This document shows positions 7,106-15,739 of a stretch of DNA of 49,316 nt, piece by piece; within the stretch, counting starts at the first letter, position 1; the number at the start of each line of letters is the position of its first letter. The DNA is from an uncultured Oscillospiraceae bacterium (lineage in GTDB: Bacteria; Bacillota; Clostridia; Oscillospirales; Oscillospiraceae). The stretch lies in NCBI GenBank assembly GCA_944387225.1, contig CALXDY010000102.1:64778-114093 (forward strand), given 5' to 3'. The notes below the pieces were generated by a model. The model had not been told where the DNA came from, did no database searches, and saw nothing but the letters and a program-made list of their open reading frames with translations. Position numbers and translations under genes: made by a program.

Positions 7106-8410
7106 ATGCTGGATATTAAGTTTGTTCGTGAGAATCCCGATGTGGTACGGGAAAACATCAAAAAGAAGTTTCAGGACGCCAAGCTGCCCCTGGTCGACGA
7201 GGTGCTGACCCTGGATCAGGAGAACCGTGCTGTCATCGCCGAGGCCCAGGATCTCCGCACCAAGCGCAACAGCCTGTCCAAGCAGGTGGGCATCCTCATG
7301 GGCCAGGCCAAAAAGGATCCCTCCAAGCTGGCAGAGGCCGAGGAAGCCAAGGCTCAGGTCAAGGCCAACGCTGACCGTCTGGCCGAGCTGGAGGCTCAGG
7401 AGACGGAGCTGGCGGAGAAGATCCGCAAGATCATGCTCCAGATCCCCAATATCATTGATCCCTCCGTTCCCATCGGACCGGATGACAGCTGCAACGTGGA
7501 AATCCAGCGCTTTGGTGAGCCTGTGGTCCCCGACTATGAGATTCCCTATCACACCCAGATCATGGAGTCCTTCAACGGCATTGACATGGACGCCGCCGGC
7601 CGCGTTTCCGGCAACGGCTTCTACTATCTGATGGGTGACATCGCTCGGATCCACGAGGGCGTGCTGGCCTATGCCCGTGACTTTATGATCAACAAGGGCT
7701 TTACCTTCTGCATCCCCCCCTTCATGATCCACGGCAACGTGGTGGAGGGCGTTATGTCCCAGACCGAGATGGACGCCATGATGTATAAGATTGAGGGCGA
7801 GGACCTGTACCTCATTGGTACCTCCGAGCACTCCATGATCGGCAAGTTTATTGACCAGATCATCCCTGAAGAGAAGCTCCCTCAGACTCTGACCTCCTAC
7901 TCCCCCTGCTTCCGGAAGGAGAAGGGCGCCCACGGCATCGAGGAGCGCGGCGTGTACCGCATTCACCAGTTTGAGAAGCAGGAAATGGTCGTGGTGTGCA
8001 AGCCCGAGGAATCCATGGACTGGTACGAGAAGATGTGGCGCTATTCCGTGGAGCTGTTCCGCTCCCTGGATATCCCCGTCCGCCAGCTGGAGTGCTGCTC
8101 CGGCGACCTGGCTGATCTGAAGGTGAAGTCCTGCGACATCGAGGCCTGGTCTCCCCGTCAGCAGAAATACTTCGAGGTGTGCTCCTGCTCCAATCTGGGC
8201 GACGCCCAGGCCCGCCGCCTGAAGATGCGTGTCAAGGGCAGCGACGGCCGCACCTATCTGCCCCACACTCTGAACAACACCGTGGTGGCTCCTCCCCGGA
8301 TGCTCATCGCCCTGCTGGAGAATAACCTCCAGGCTGACGGCAGCGTGAAGATCCCCGCTGCCCTCCGTCCTTACGTAGGCGGTATGGAGGTCATTACCCC
8401 CAAGGCGTAA
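7106..8410 (+). CDS. serS: Serine--tRNA ligase, divergent form
   Basis: 434 residues, class II aminoacyl-tRNA synthetase charging tRNA-Ser. The N-terminal ~110 residues form the two-helix tRNA-binding arm (LDIKFVRENPDVVRENIKKK start, then coiled coil). Motif 2 is CFRKEKGAHGIEERG followed by YRIHQFEKQEM; motif 3 contains PPRMLIALLENN. It departs from ordinary bacterial SerRS in several places: TSEH where most have TAE, no GSGLAVGRT in motif 3 (NNTVVAPPR instead), and CSGDLADLKVKSCDIE in place of the usual CTGDLG-AAKKYDIE. The ATG has a weak GGAGG 10 bases upstream. Only 51 bp separate it from the previous gene, so there is no T-box leader; it may read through from the par operon. A hairpin terminator follows. 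Confidence 0.93.
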   Translation: MLDIKFVRENPDVVRENIKKKFQDAKLPLVDEVLTLDQENRAVIAEAQDLRTKRNSLSKQVGILMGQAKKDPSKLAEAEEAKAQVKANADRLAELEAQETELAEKIRKIMLQIPNIIDPSVPIGPDDSCNVEIQRFGEPVVPDYEIPYHTQIMESFNGIDMDAAGRVSGNGFYYLMGDIARIHEGVLAYARDFMINKGFTFCIPPFMIHGNVVEGVMSQTEMDAMMYKIEGEDLYLIGTSEHSMIGKFIDQIIPEEKLPQTLTSYSPCFRKEKGAHGIEERGVYRIHQFEKQEMVVVCKPEESMDWYEKMWRYSVELFRSLDIPVRQLECCSGDLADLKVKSCDIEAWSPRQQKYFEVCSCSNLGDAQARRLKMRVKGSDGRTYLPHTLNNTVVAPPRMLIALLENNLQADGSVKIPAALRPYVGGMEVITPKA

Positions 8411-8453
8411 CCTCCCCTCCCCTGCCCCGCCTTTATGAGGGAACACATCCAGT

Positions 8454-8480
8454 GCCCCACGGAGCAACGCCCCGTGGGGC
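8454..8480 (+). terminator. Probable terminator after serS
   Basis: GCCCCACGG (8454-8462) pairs with CCGTGGGGC (8472-8480) over 9 bp; the tail TGGTAGTTTCTT is only weakly U-rich, so termination strength is uncertain. Confidence 0.6.
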
Positions 8481-8503
8481 TGGTAGTTTCTTACAATTCT
8501 TTC

Positions 8504-8533
8504 TTGTTTTTCGTTTTGTAATATAACTATATT
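8504..8533 (+). promoter_or_regulatory. Possible promoter for mscL
   Basis: TTGTTT (8504-8509), 18 bp, TATATT (8528-8533) in a short very AT-rich patch. The -35 is imperfect and the leader to the mscL start would be ~180 nt. Confidence 0.45.
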
Positions 8534-8637
8534 ATATTACCCTATGTATCGCCCGTTTCCAGCCGTTTTTACACATCCATTTCCTATTCCGGGTCATTTT
8601 GCCCCTCAAAAACCGCTCCAGAACGGTGATGGCTCTG

Positions 8638-8660
8638 AAACCCTTGGGGCCCAAGGGTTT
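8638..8660. other. Perfect 10-bp palindrome in the mscL leader
   Basis: AAACCCTTGG (8638-8647) and CCAAGGGTTT (8651-8660) around 3 bases, 57 bases before the mscL start. No U-run on either side; it may be an operator or an RNA stem. Confidence 0.45.
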
Positions 8661-8717
8661 CCGGGATCAGGGAATGGCACACAACAGAGAAACAGCTCAA
8701 AAAGACAAAGGAGAGCC

Positions 8718-9104
8718 ATGAACGCATTTTTTTCTGAATTCAAAACCTTTATTGCCCGGGGCAACGTCCTGGACATGGCGGTGGGTGTCATTGTAGGCGG
8801 AGCCTTCAAGACCATCGCCGACTCCCTGACCAACGACATCCTCATGCCTCTGCTGGGCATTCTGGTGGGCCGGGTGTCCTTTTCCGACCTGGTACTTACC
8901 ATCGGCTCCGCTGAGATTGCCTACGGCAATTTTATCCAGGCCGTTCTGAACTTCCTCATTATGGCCTTTGCGGTGTTCTGCATTGTAAAGGTAGTCAACC
9001 GGTTCCATCGGAAAAAGAAGGAGGAGACGCCTCCCCCCTCCCCTACCGCTCAGGAGCAGCTGCTGGCTGAGATCCGTGACCTGCTGAAGGAGCGCCAGGC
9101 ATGA
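8718..9104 (+). CDS. mscL: Large-conductance mechanosensitive channel
   Basis: A 128-residue homopentameric membrane channel that opens under high membrane tension to release solutes. It begins with the amphipathic N-terminal helix (SEFKTFIARGN). Transmembrane helix 1 follows (VLDMAVGVIVGGAFKTIADSL, cut here at the AxGVxxGxAF pore-lining pattern), then a short periplasmic loop, transmembrane helix 2 (FLIMAFAVFCIVKVVN) and the charged cytoplasmic C-terminal helix. The start ATG 8718 follows AAAGGAGA; upstream in-frame ATG 8544 would add 58 residues with no family match. The stop overlaps the next start (ATGA). Confidence 0.95.
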   Translation: MNAFFSEFKTFIARGNVLDMAVGVIVGGAFKTIADSLTNDILMPLLGILVGRVSFSDLVLTIGSAEIAYGNFIQAVLNFLIMAFAVFCIVKVVNRFHRKKKEETPPPSPTAQEQLLAEIRDLLKERQA

Positions 9105-9472
9105 AGGAGAACCGAACCCCTCCCTCCCCCGAAAAGCCGGAGCAGGAAGGCTACACCCCCGCCTCTCCCGTAAAGCGGACCTTGGCCTGGATTGCCCTGG
9201 TTTATGTGCTGATTATCCTGGCACTGACCACCTACTATTACTATAACGGCGTTATGCTCACCAATCTGGGGCCCCTGCTGGCCGTCCCGGGGCTGGTGGG
9301 CCTGGGAATCCTGGTTCTGGTCAGCTGGCGCACGGCCGGACGTCCGGGAACCGCTGCAGCCATCGCCATCGCCCTGGTCTGCTTTTTGATTGCCCTGGCC
9401 ACCCTTCCCATCGGCGTTGCTGGACTGCTGAGCAACTTTGGGACATGCATGGGCATTACCATCCTATCTTAA
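9101..9472 (+). CDS. Small membrane protein of unknown function
   Basis: 123 residues with a proline-rich N-terminal tail (~1-25) and three predicted transmembrane helices: about 27-47 (WIALVYVLIILALTTYYYY), 54-76 (LGPLLAVPGLVGLGILVLVS) and 84-110 (AAAIAIALVCFLIALATLP). The start codon overlaps the mscL stop by 4 bases (ATGA), so its translation is coupled to the channel. I do not recognise the family; it could be an MscL-associated protein only in the sense of operon position. Confidence 0.75.
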   Translation: MKENRTPPSPEKPEQEGYTPASPVKRTLAWIALVYVLIILALTTYYYYNGVMLTNLGPLLAVPGLVGLGILVLVSWRTAGRPGTAAAIAIALVCFLIALATLPIGVAGLLSNFGTCMGITILS

Positions 9473-9490
9473 TCACCTGGAGGGATTGCC

Positions 9491-10204
9491 ATGGAACAGA
9501 TGATTTCCGCAGGTCTGGCGGAGCTTGGATTATCCGACCGGGTTCCCCCCGAAGCCGCCGGACAGCTGGCCCGGTACGGCCAGCTTCTTTTGGAAAAGAA
9601 TCAGGTGATGAACCTCACCGCCATTACCCAGCCGGACAAGGTTGCCCAGCTCCACATGCTGGACAGCGCCGCGCTGCTGGGCTGCGAGGCATTTGAGGGA
9701 AAGTCCCTGATCGACGTGGGCACCGGGGCGGGTTTCCCCGGCCTGCCGCTGAAAATCCTCTGCCCCAGCCTGGAGGTCACGCTGCTGGACACCCTGAACA
9801 AACGGGTACAGTGGCTGGCGGAGGTATCTCAAATCCTGGGACTGTCCGGCATCCGGGCCATTCATGCCCGTGCAGAGGAACAAGCCCTGGAAAAGGGCTT
9901 CCGGGACAGCTTTGACTTCGCCACCGCCCGGGCTGTGGCAGAGCTGCGCCTTTTGTGTGAGCTGTGCCTCCCCTTTGTAAAGGTGGGCGGGCTGTTCTTG
10001 GCCATGAAAACAGTGGATTGCGGCCAGGAGCTGGAGGATGCGGCCCACTGCATCAAGCTGCTGGGCGGCCGTCTGGAAGACAGCTTCGACTACACCATTC
10101 CAGGCACCGATGTGACCCACCGGGTCATCCGCATCCGAAAGGTGGCCCCTACCCTGAAGGGCTATCCCCGCCGCTGGGCCAAAATCCAAAAGCAGCCTTT
10201 GTAA
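9491..10204 (+). CDS. rsmG: 16S rRNA (guanine527-N7)-methyltransferase
   Basis: A 237-residue SAM-dependent enzyme that methylates G527 of 16S rRNA; loss gives low-level streptomycin resistance in other bacteria. The RsmG/GidB signature is clear: LLLEKNQVMNLTAI at ~34-47, the SAM site IDVGTGAGFPGLPLKI at ~74-89, then LLDTLNKRVQWL and FATARAVAEL at ~143. The length matches Bacillus RsmG (239). GGAGG precedes the ATG. In Bacillus it sits after mnmE-mnmG near jag; here those genes are absent and rsmG is on the other side of a rearranged block. Confidence 0.96.
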   Translation: MEQMISAGLAELGLSDRVPPEAAGQLARYGQLLLEKNQVMNLTAITQPDKVAQLHMLDSAALLGCEAFEGKSLIDVGTGAGFPGLPLKILCPSLEVTLLDTLNKRVQWLAEVSQILGLSGIRAIHARAEEQALEKGFRDSFDFATARAVAELRLLCELCLPFVKVGGLFLAMKTVDCGQELEDAAHCIKLLGGRLEDSFDYTIPGTDVTHRVIRIRKVAPTLKGYPRRWAKIQKQPL

Positions 10205-10287
10205 GGCCGGACCATACCATTTGGTCACTATAAAGGGAAATCGCAAGGGTTTTCTCCAAATATTTCACCCTAATTTTAAAAAAACCA

Positions 10288-10315
10288 TTGACGTACCATG
10301 GATTTGTGATAGACT
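10288..10315 (+). promoter_or_regulatory. Sigma-A promoter for the MinD-like gene
   Basis: TTGACG (10288-10293), 16 bp, TAGACT (10310-10315), 25 bp before the start codon, leaving a very short leader. Confidence 0.72.
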
Positions 10316-10340
10316 GAATCTGGTGGATAGGAGGAATTTC

Positions 10341-11075
10341 ATGGGAACCGTAATTGCCGTTACCTCCGGAAAGGGAGGAACCGGAAAGACCTCTGTCACC
10401 GGCGGAGTGGCCGCTTGTCTGGCCCGGCTGGGCAAGCAGGTTCTTTGCATTGATATGGACATCGGACTGCGGAATCTGGACATCTCCCTGGGGATGAGCG
10501 ACCGTGCCCTGATGGATTTCACCGACGTGGCCGAGGGGCGCTGCCCCCTGTCCCGGGCGGCTGTTACCCATCCGGATCTGCCCGGCCTGGCCTTACTCAC
10601 CGCTCCCATGTCCCTTCCTCCCCTGCTGACCCGGGCCAGCGTCCGTGGGATGCTCCGCACCGCCCGGGAACGTTATGACTACATCCTCATCGACTCCCCC
10701 GCCGGCTTGGGCGAGGGCTTTCGGTTGGCTATCTGCGGGGCGGATCGTGCCCTTGTGGTGGCCACGAATGACGCATCCTCTCTGCGGGACGCCCAACGGG
10801 TCGTATCCGAGCTGTATCGGATCCCACAGGTTCATCTGGTCATGAACCGGGTACAGCCCAAGCTGCTGCGGAAGCTGCGAACCACAATTGACGACGCCAT
10901 GGATGCGGCGGGGCTCCCCCTGATCGGCGTCGTCCCTGAGGATTCCCGTGTTATGCTGGCCGCCAATATGGGTCAGCCTCTGATTCTGGGGGGACGTCAG
11001 GGCGCCGCAAACGCCTTTTTGAACATCGCAAAGCGCCTGGATGGTCTGCGTGTCCCCATTATGCGGATTCGCTGA
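10341..11075 (+). CDS. MinD-like cell-division site-selection ATPase
   Basis: A 244-residue deviant-Walker ATPase. The P-loop SGKGGTGKTS is at residues 9-18, followed by VLCIDMDIGLRNLDISLG (the MinD-specific switch region) and the Walker B YILIDSPAGLGEGF at ~115. The C-terminus FLNIAKRLDGLRVPIMRIR could act as the membrane-targeting amphipathic helix of MinD. It is somewhat shorter than Bacillus MinD (268), and the motif following the P-loop (SVTGGVAACLARLG) is divergent. The start is ATG 10341 with AGGAGG six bases upstream; an upstream in-frame ATG at 10221 lies before the promoter. No minC, minE or divIVA is adjacent, so it is an orphan. A FlhG-type or other MinD-like role is possible. Confidence 0.8.
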   Translation: MGTVIAVTSGKGGTGKTSVTGGVAACLARLGKQVLCIDMDIGLRNLDISLGMSDRALMDFTDVAEGRCPLSRAAVTHPDLPGLALLTAPMSLPPLLTRASVRGMLRTARERYDYILIDSPAGLGEGFRLAICGADRALVVATNDASSLRDAQRVVSELYRIPQVHLVMNRVQPKLLRKLRTTIDDAMDAAGLPLIGVVPEDSRVMLAANMGQPLILGGRQGAANAFLNIAKRLDGLRVPIMRIR

Positions 11076-11107
11076 CTCGATCATATCGAAGGAGGGTAAC
11101 CGCCACC

Positions 11108-11524
11108 ATGAATATTGCCATTATGTGTCACAATCGCAAGCAGGAGCTGATGGTTCAGTTCTGCACCGCTTACTGCGGAATTCTGTCCAAGCACACCGTC
11201 TGCGCGACCAACGCAACCGGCCGTATGATTGCCGAGGCAACGGGTCTGCCGGTCAACCTCTTCCTGTCCCATGAGCATGGCGGTGTGGAACAGATCGGCC
11301 AGCGGATCATCTACAACGAGATCGACATGGTTCTGTTCTTCAACTCTCCGTTGGATACCGACATGGATGACAGCGTGCTTTACATCTCCCGCCTGTGCGA
11401 CCAGCATTCCGTCCCCATGGCCACCAATGTGGCTACCGCCGAGCTGCTGATCCACGGTCTGGCCCGGGGCGACCTGGACTGGCGCGAGGTCATGAACCCC
11501 AACCGGGTGCCCTTTGCCCTGTAA
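11108..11524 (+). CDS. Methylglyoxal synthase-like protein without the catalytic residues
   Basis: 138 residues with the MGS-like fold: GRMIAEATGLPVNLFLS, the GGxxQIGQRI helix, EIDMVLFF and the C-terminal VPMATNVATAELLI all align without gaps to E. coli MgsA. Position by position (offset 11), however, the catalytic base Asp71 is Val60, Asp91 is Ser80, His98 is Asp87, Asp101 is Val90, Gly46 is Asn35 and Asp20 is Asn9; His19 is kept as His8. A true synthase makes methylglyoxal from dihydroxyacetone phosphate; this copy probably does not. It may bind a phosphate ligand in a regulatory role. AAGGAGG precedes the ATG, 32 bp after the MinD-like gene, so both are probably one transcript ended by the hairpin at 11590. 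Confidence 0.82.
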   Translation: MNIAIMCHNRKQELMVQFCTAYCGILSKHTVCATNATGRMIAEATGLPVNLFLSHEHGGVEQIGQRIIYNEIDMVLFFNSPLDTDMDDSVLYISRLCDQHSVPMATNVATAELLIHGLARGDLDWREVMNPNRVPFAL

Positions 11525-11589
11525 GGAATCCATCCACATCTGGGACAGCACTGTGGAATCTCCACTTGCGGCGATTTAATGCGTTTCAT

Positions 11590-11624
11590 GCTCTCGTCCC
11601 ACCGCGGGGACGGGAGCGTTTTTT
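11590..11624 (+). terminator. Rho-independent terminator after the MGS-like gene
   Basis: An 11-bp stem (GCTCTCGTCCC, 11590-11600; GGGACGGGAGC, 11607-11617) with one G-T pair and a T6 tail at 11619-11624. Confidence 0.9.
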
Positions 11625-11654
11625 ATCCACACCTTTTGGGGTAAATGTGGATTA
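11623..11654 (+). promoter_or_regulatory. Two convergent DnaA-box sequences in the hisS leader
   Basis: TTATCCACA at 11623-11631 is a perfect DnaA box; TGTGGATTA at 11646-11654 is a one-mismatch box in the opposite direction, 14 bases away. The pair can also form a 7-bp RNA stem. It sits directly after the terminator and before hisS. Confidence 0.6.
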
Positions 11655-11693
11655 TTATCCCGGCTCACACCAAACAATAAGGAGCGAACAACT

Positions 11694-13055
11694 ATGAGTA
11701 AGATCCAACCCCGCACCCTGTCCGGTTTTATGGAGCTGCTGCCCAGCCGCCAGGCGCAGTTCGACCGGATGGCCGCCATCCTGCGGGAGACCTATTCCCT
11801 CTATGGCTTCACCGCCCTGGACACCCCCCTGATCGAGGCCTCCGAGGTGCTGCTGGCCAAGGGCGGCGGCGAAACGGAGAAGCAGATCTACCGGTTTATG
11901 AAGGGGGATTCCGACCTGGCCCTCCGGTTTGACCTGACCGTGCCTCTGGCTAAGTATGTAGCCATGCACTATTCCGACCTCTCCTTCCCCTTCCGCCGGT
12001 TCCAGATCGGTAAGGTATACCGGGGCGAGCGGGCCCAGCGGGGCCGGTTCCGCGAGTTCTATCAGGCGGACATCGACATCATCGGCGACGGGAAGCTGGC
12101 TCCCTCCAACGATGCGGAGATCCCGGCCATCATCTACCGGGCCTTTACCAAGCTGGGCCTGAAGCGGTTCCAGATCCGGGTCAACAACCGCAAGATCCTC
12201 AACGGCTTCTATGCCATGATGGGCCTGACCGCTCAGTCCGGCGAGATCATGCGGACCGTAGACAAGCTGGAGAAAATCGGCCCCGACAAGGTGCGGGAGC
12301 TGCTGGTGGAAGCGGGCGTCACCGCCCAGCAGGCGGAGGAGATTCTGTCCTTCATCGGCATTTCCGGCTCCAACCAGCAGGTGCTTGCCGCCCTGGAGAG
12401 CTACCGTGGCCGCAACGAAATCTTCGATGCCGGCCTGGAAGAGCTGAATCTGGTGGTGAAGCATCTGGACGCCTTCGGCGTGCCGGACAGCCATTTCGCC
12501 GTGGATCTCACCATCGCCCGGGGCCTGGATTACTACACCGGCACGGTTTACGAGACCACCATGCTGGATCACCCGGAGATCGGCTCCATCTGCTCCGGCG
12601 GACGGTACGACAACCTGGCAGAATATTATACCGATAAGCAGCTGCCCGGTGTGGGCATCTCCATCGGCCTGACCCGCCTGTTCTTTGTCCTGGAGGATCA
12701 GGGCTACCTGAACGATCAGCTGAACACCGCCCCCGCCGACGCTCTCATCCTGCCCATGACGGAGGATCTGGGCCCTGCCATTTCCCTGGCTACCCAGCTG
12801 CGGGAAGCCGGGATCCGCACCCAGCTTTACGGAGAGCAGAAAAAGTTCAAGCAGAAGATGACCTACGCCGACAAACTGGGCGTCCCCTACGTAATTTTCC
12901 TGGGGGACGACGAGATCAGCCAGGGTGTGGCAGCCGTGAAGGACATGCGCTCCGGCGAGCAGGTGAAGCTCTCCCCCGACCAGGCAGTGGCCCATATCCA
13001 GGCCGGTCTGAACGAGCTCAACCAGGGCAAGCCCATTATGGACAAAGGGGAATAA
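11694..13055 (+). CDS. hisS: Histidine--tRNA ligase
   Basis: A 453-residue class II synthetase. Motif 1 is around the LYGFTALDTPLIEASEVL region (~35-53), motif 2 QIGKVYRGERAQRGRFREF at ~102-120, the histidine motifs ARGLDYYTGTVYE at ~277 and the HisA-like GRYDNLAEYY, motif 3 GVGISIGLTRLF at ~321, and a C-terminal anticodon-binding domain (~345-430). AAGGAG lies 9 bases before the ATG. The 5' gap of 69 bp after the terminator has no T-box. A small exported protein and aspS follow on the same strand, an interrupted version of the common hisS-aspS pair. Confidence 0.96.
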   Translation: MSKIQPRTLSGFMELLPSRQAQFDRMAAILRETYSLYGFTALDTPLIEASEVLLAKGGGETEKQIYRFMKGDSDLALRFDLTVPLAKYVAMHYSDLSFPFRRFQIGKVYRGERAQRGRFREFYQADIDIIGDGKLAPSNDAEIPAIIYRAFTKLGLKRFQIRVNNRKILNGFYAMMGLTAQSGEIMRTVDKLEKIGPDKVRELLVEAGVTAQQAEEILSFIGISGSNQQVLAALESYRGRNEIFDAGLEELNLVVKHLDAFGVPDSHFAVDLTIARGLDYYTGTVYETTMLDHPEIGSICSGGRYDNLAEYYTDKQLPGVGISIGLTRLFFVLEDQGYLNDQLNTAPADALILPMTEDLGPAISLATQLREAGIRTQLYGEQKKFKQKMTYADKLGVPYVIFLGDDEISQGVAAVKDMRSGEQVKLSPDQAVAHIQAGLNELNQGKPIMDKGE

Positions 13056-13103
13056 TTCCCTCCCACGCCTTCCGTCCCCTTGGACAGGAAAGGAGTGCCT
13101 GAG

Positions 13104-13568
13104 ATGAAAAAAAGGATCAAGCGAATTCTGGTTCTTATGGTCGCTTGTCTCCTAATTTGGACGGTGTTTCCCCGTCCCTTCTCCTGGATCATTCCTCAAA
13201 GGATGGTCGCCGGTGGACACGATTTCCGTGCCGACGCAGAGCTCTCTGCCACTATGGATTTCAGCGCCGACCAGGAGGAACTGGACGCCTTTTCCGACCT
13301 TGTGAAGCAACTGGAGCGGGTATGGTTTTGGGCCGTTCCCACCACCCTCCTCCCCTTCCTCCACCAGCCTAGGGAGCCGGTCAAGGTGAAGATTGATTAC
13401 TATGATGAGACCGGCTTCTCCGGCGGCCATTCCGCCACCACACTGCTGTGGGACGGCCAAATTCTGTGGGTGAACTGGCTGGGCAGCCATTACCTGGGCT
13501 ACGTGCCGATCATGGGAGGGGATGTGGACGCGTCCATGCAGCGGCTTGCCAAGACGTACGGCAGCTGA
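13104..13568 (+). CDS. Exported or membrane-anchored protein of unknown function
   Basis: 154 residues starting MKKRIKRILVLMVACLLIWTVF: a positively charged start and one hydrophobic stretch (about 9-26), which could be a signal peptide or an N-terminal anchor. The rest is an extracytoplasmic domain with Trp-rich segments (VWFWAVP, LLWDGQILWVNWLG). No Cys lipobox follows. ATG 13104 follows AAAGGAG by 8 bases. It sits between hisS and aspS. The family is not recognised. Confidence 0.72.
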   Translation: MKKRIKRILVLMVACLLIWTVFPRPFSWIIPQRMVAGGHDFRADAELSATMDFSADQEELDAFSDLVKQLERVWFWAVPTTLLPFLHQPREPVKVKIDYYDETGFSGGHSATTLLWDGQILWVNWLGSHYLGYVPIMGGDVDASMQRLAKTYGS

Positions 13569-13649
13569 CCCGCCCCCAGGTTTCCAGGCAGATTTCATAA
13601 ACAAATAGTCATTTTCTATTTTAATATTACAAAACGGAGTTGATCTTAT

Positions 13650-15445
<1,796 letters not shown>

Positions 15446-15449
<4 letters not shown>

Positions 15450-15607
15450 CCTCTTCCCTGTCCTCCACAAAGGGGCCCCATGAAATGGGGCGCGCCCTTT
15501 GGCGCGTACAAGGGGCTGGCTTCTGCCTGCCCCTTGGCGCAGGGCAAATTCACTTTGCCCGAGCATTGAAATCCCACGGGGCCCCCGCAAAACCTGTTTT
15601 GCGGGGC
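15446..15607. repeat. 162-bp insert made of five consecutive hairpins
   Basis: Between the two aspS-end copies lie five perfect or near-perfect stems in a row: 15475-15491 (GCCCCAT/ATGGGGC), 15491-15506 (CGCGCC/GGCGCG), 15510-15535 (AAGGGGC/GCCCCTT with an inner GGC/GCC), 15542-15560 (GGGCAAA/TTTGCCC) and 15583-15606 (CCCCGCAAAAC/GTTTTGCGGGG). There is no open frame of note. It looks like a REP-like or mobile palindromic element rather than a gene. Confidence 0.8.
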
Positions 15608-15673
15608 GGAGGACAAGCAACTGGATGACCTGTCCATCGCCGTCACCCGCAAGGAGCAGGACGAGCCTGAGGC
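15608..15673 (+). pseudogene. 66-bp direct repeat, copy 2 (detached aspS 3' end)
   Basis: Identical to 15380-15445 and followed by its own TGA, but cut off from any start; it is a leftover gene end. It probably represents the original 3' end, because the strong terminator at 15702 lies right after it. Confidence 0.85.
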
Positions 15674-15701
15674 CTGATCCTCTCCTTCCCTACCTGAAAT
15701 A

Positions 15702-15736
15702 AAAATGGCCGCCCGGTGTTGCCGGGCGGCCATTTT
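15702..15736. terminator. Bidirectional terminator between aspS and the deacetylase gene
   Basis: A perfect 15-bp stem, AAAATGGCCGCCCGG with CCGGGCGGCCATTTT, loop 5, T-runs on both sides. It serves convergent transcripts from aspS (plus) and the deacetylase operon (minus). Confidence 0.93.
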
Positions 15737-15739
15737 GTT

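Noticed and set aside
11590-11624. T-box terminator before hisS (contains ACCGCGG)
   Set aside because: It lies only 65 bp after the previous stop codon and has no Stem I or full T-box motif; it is a plain terminator.
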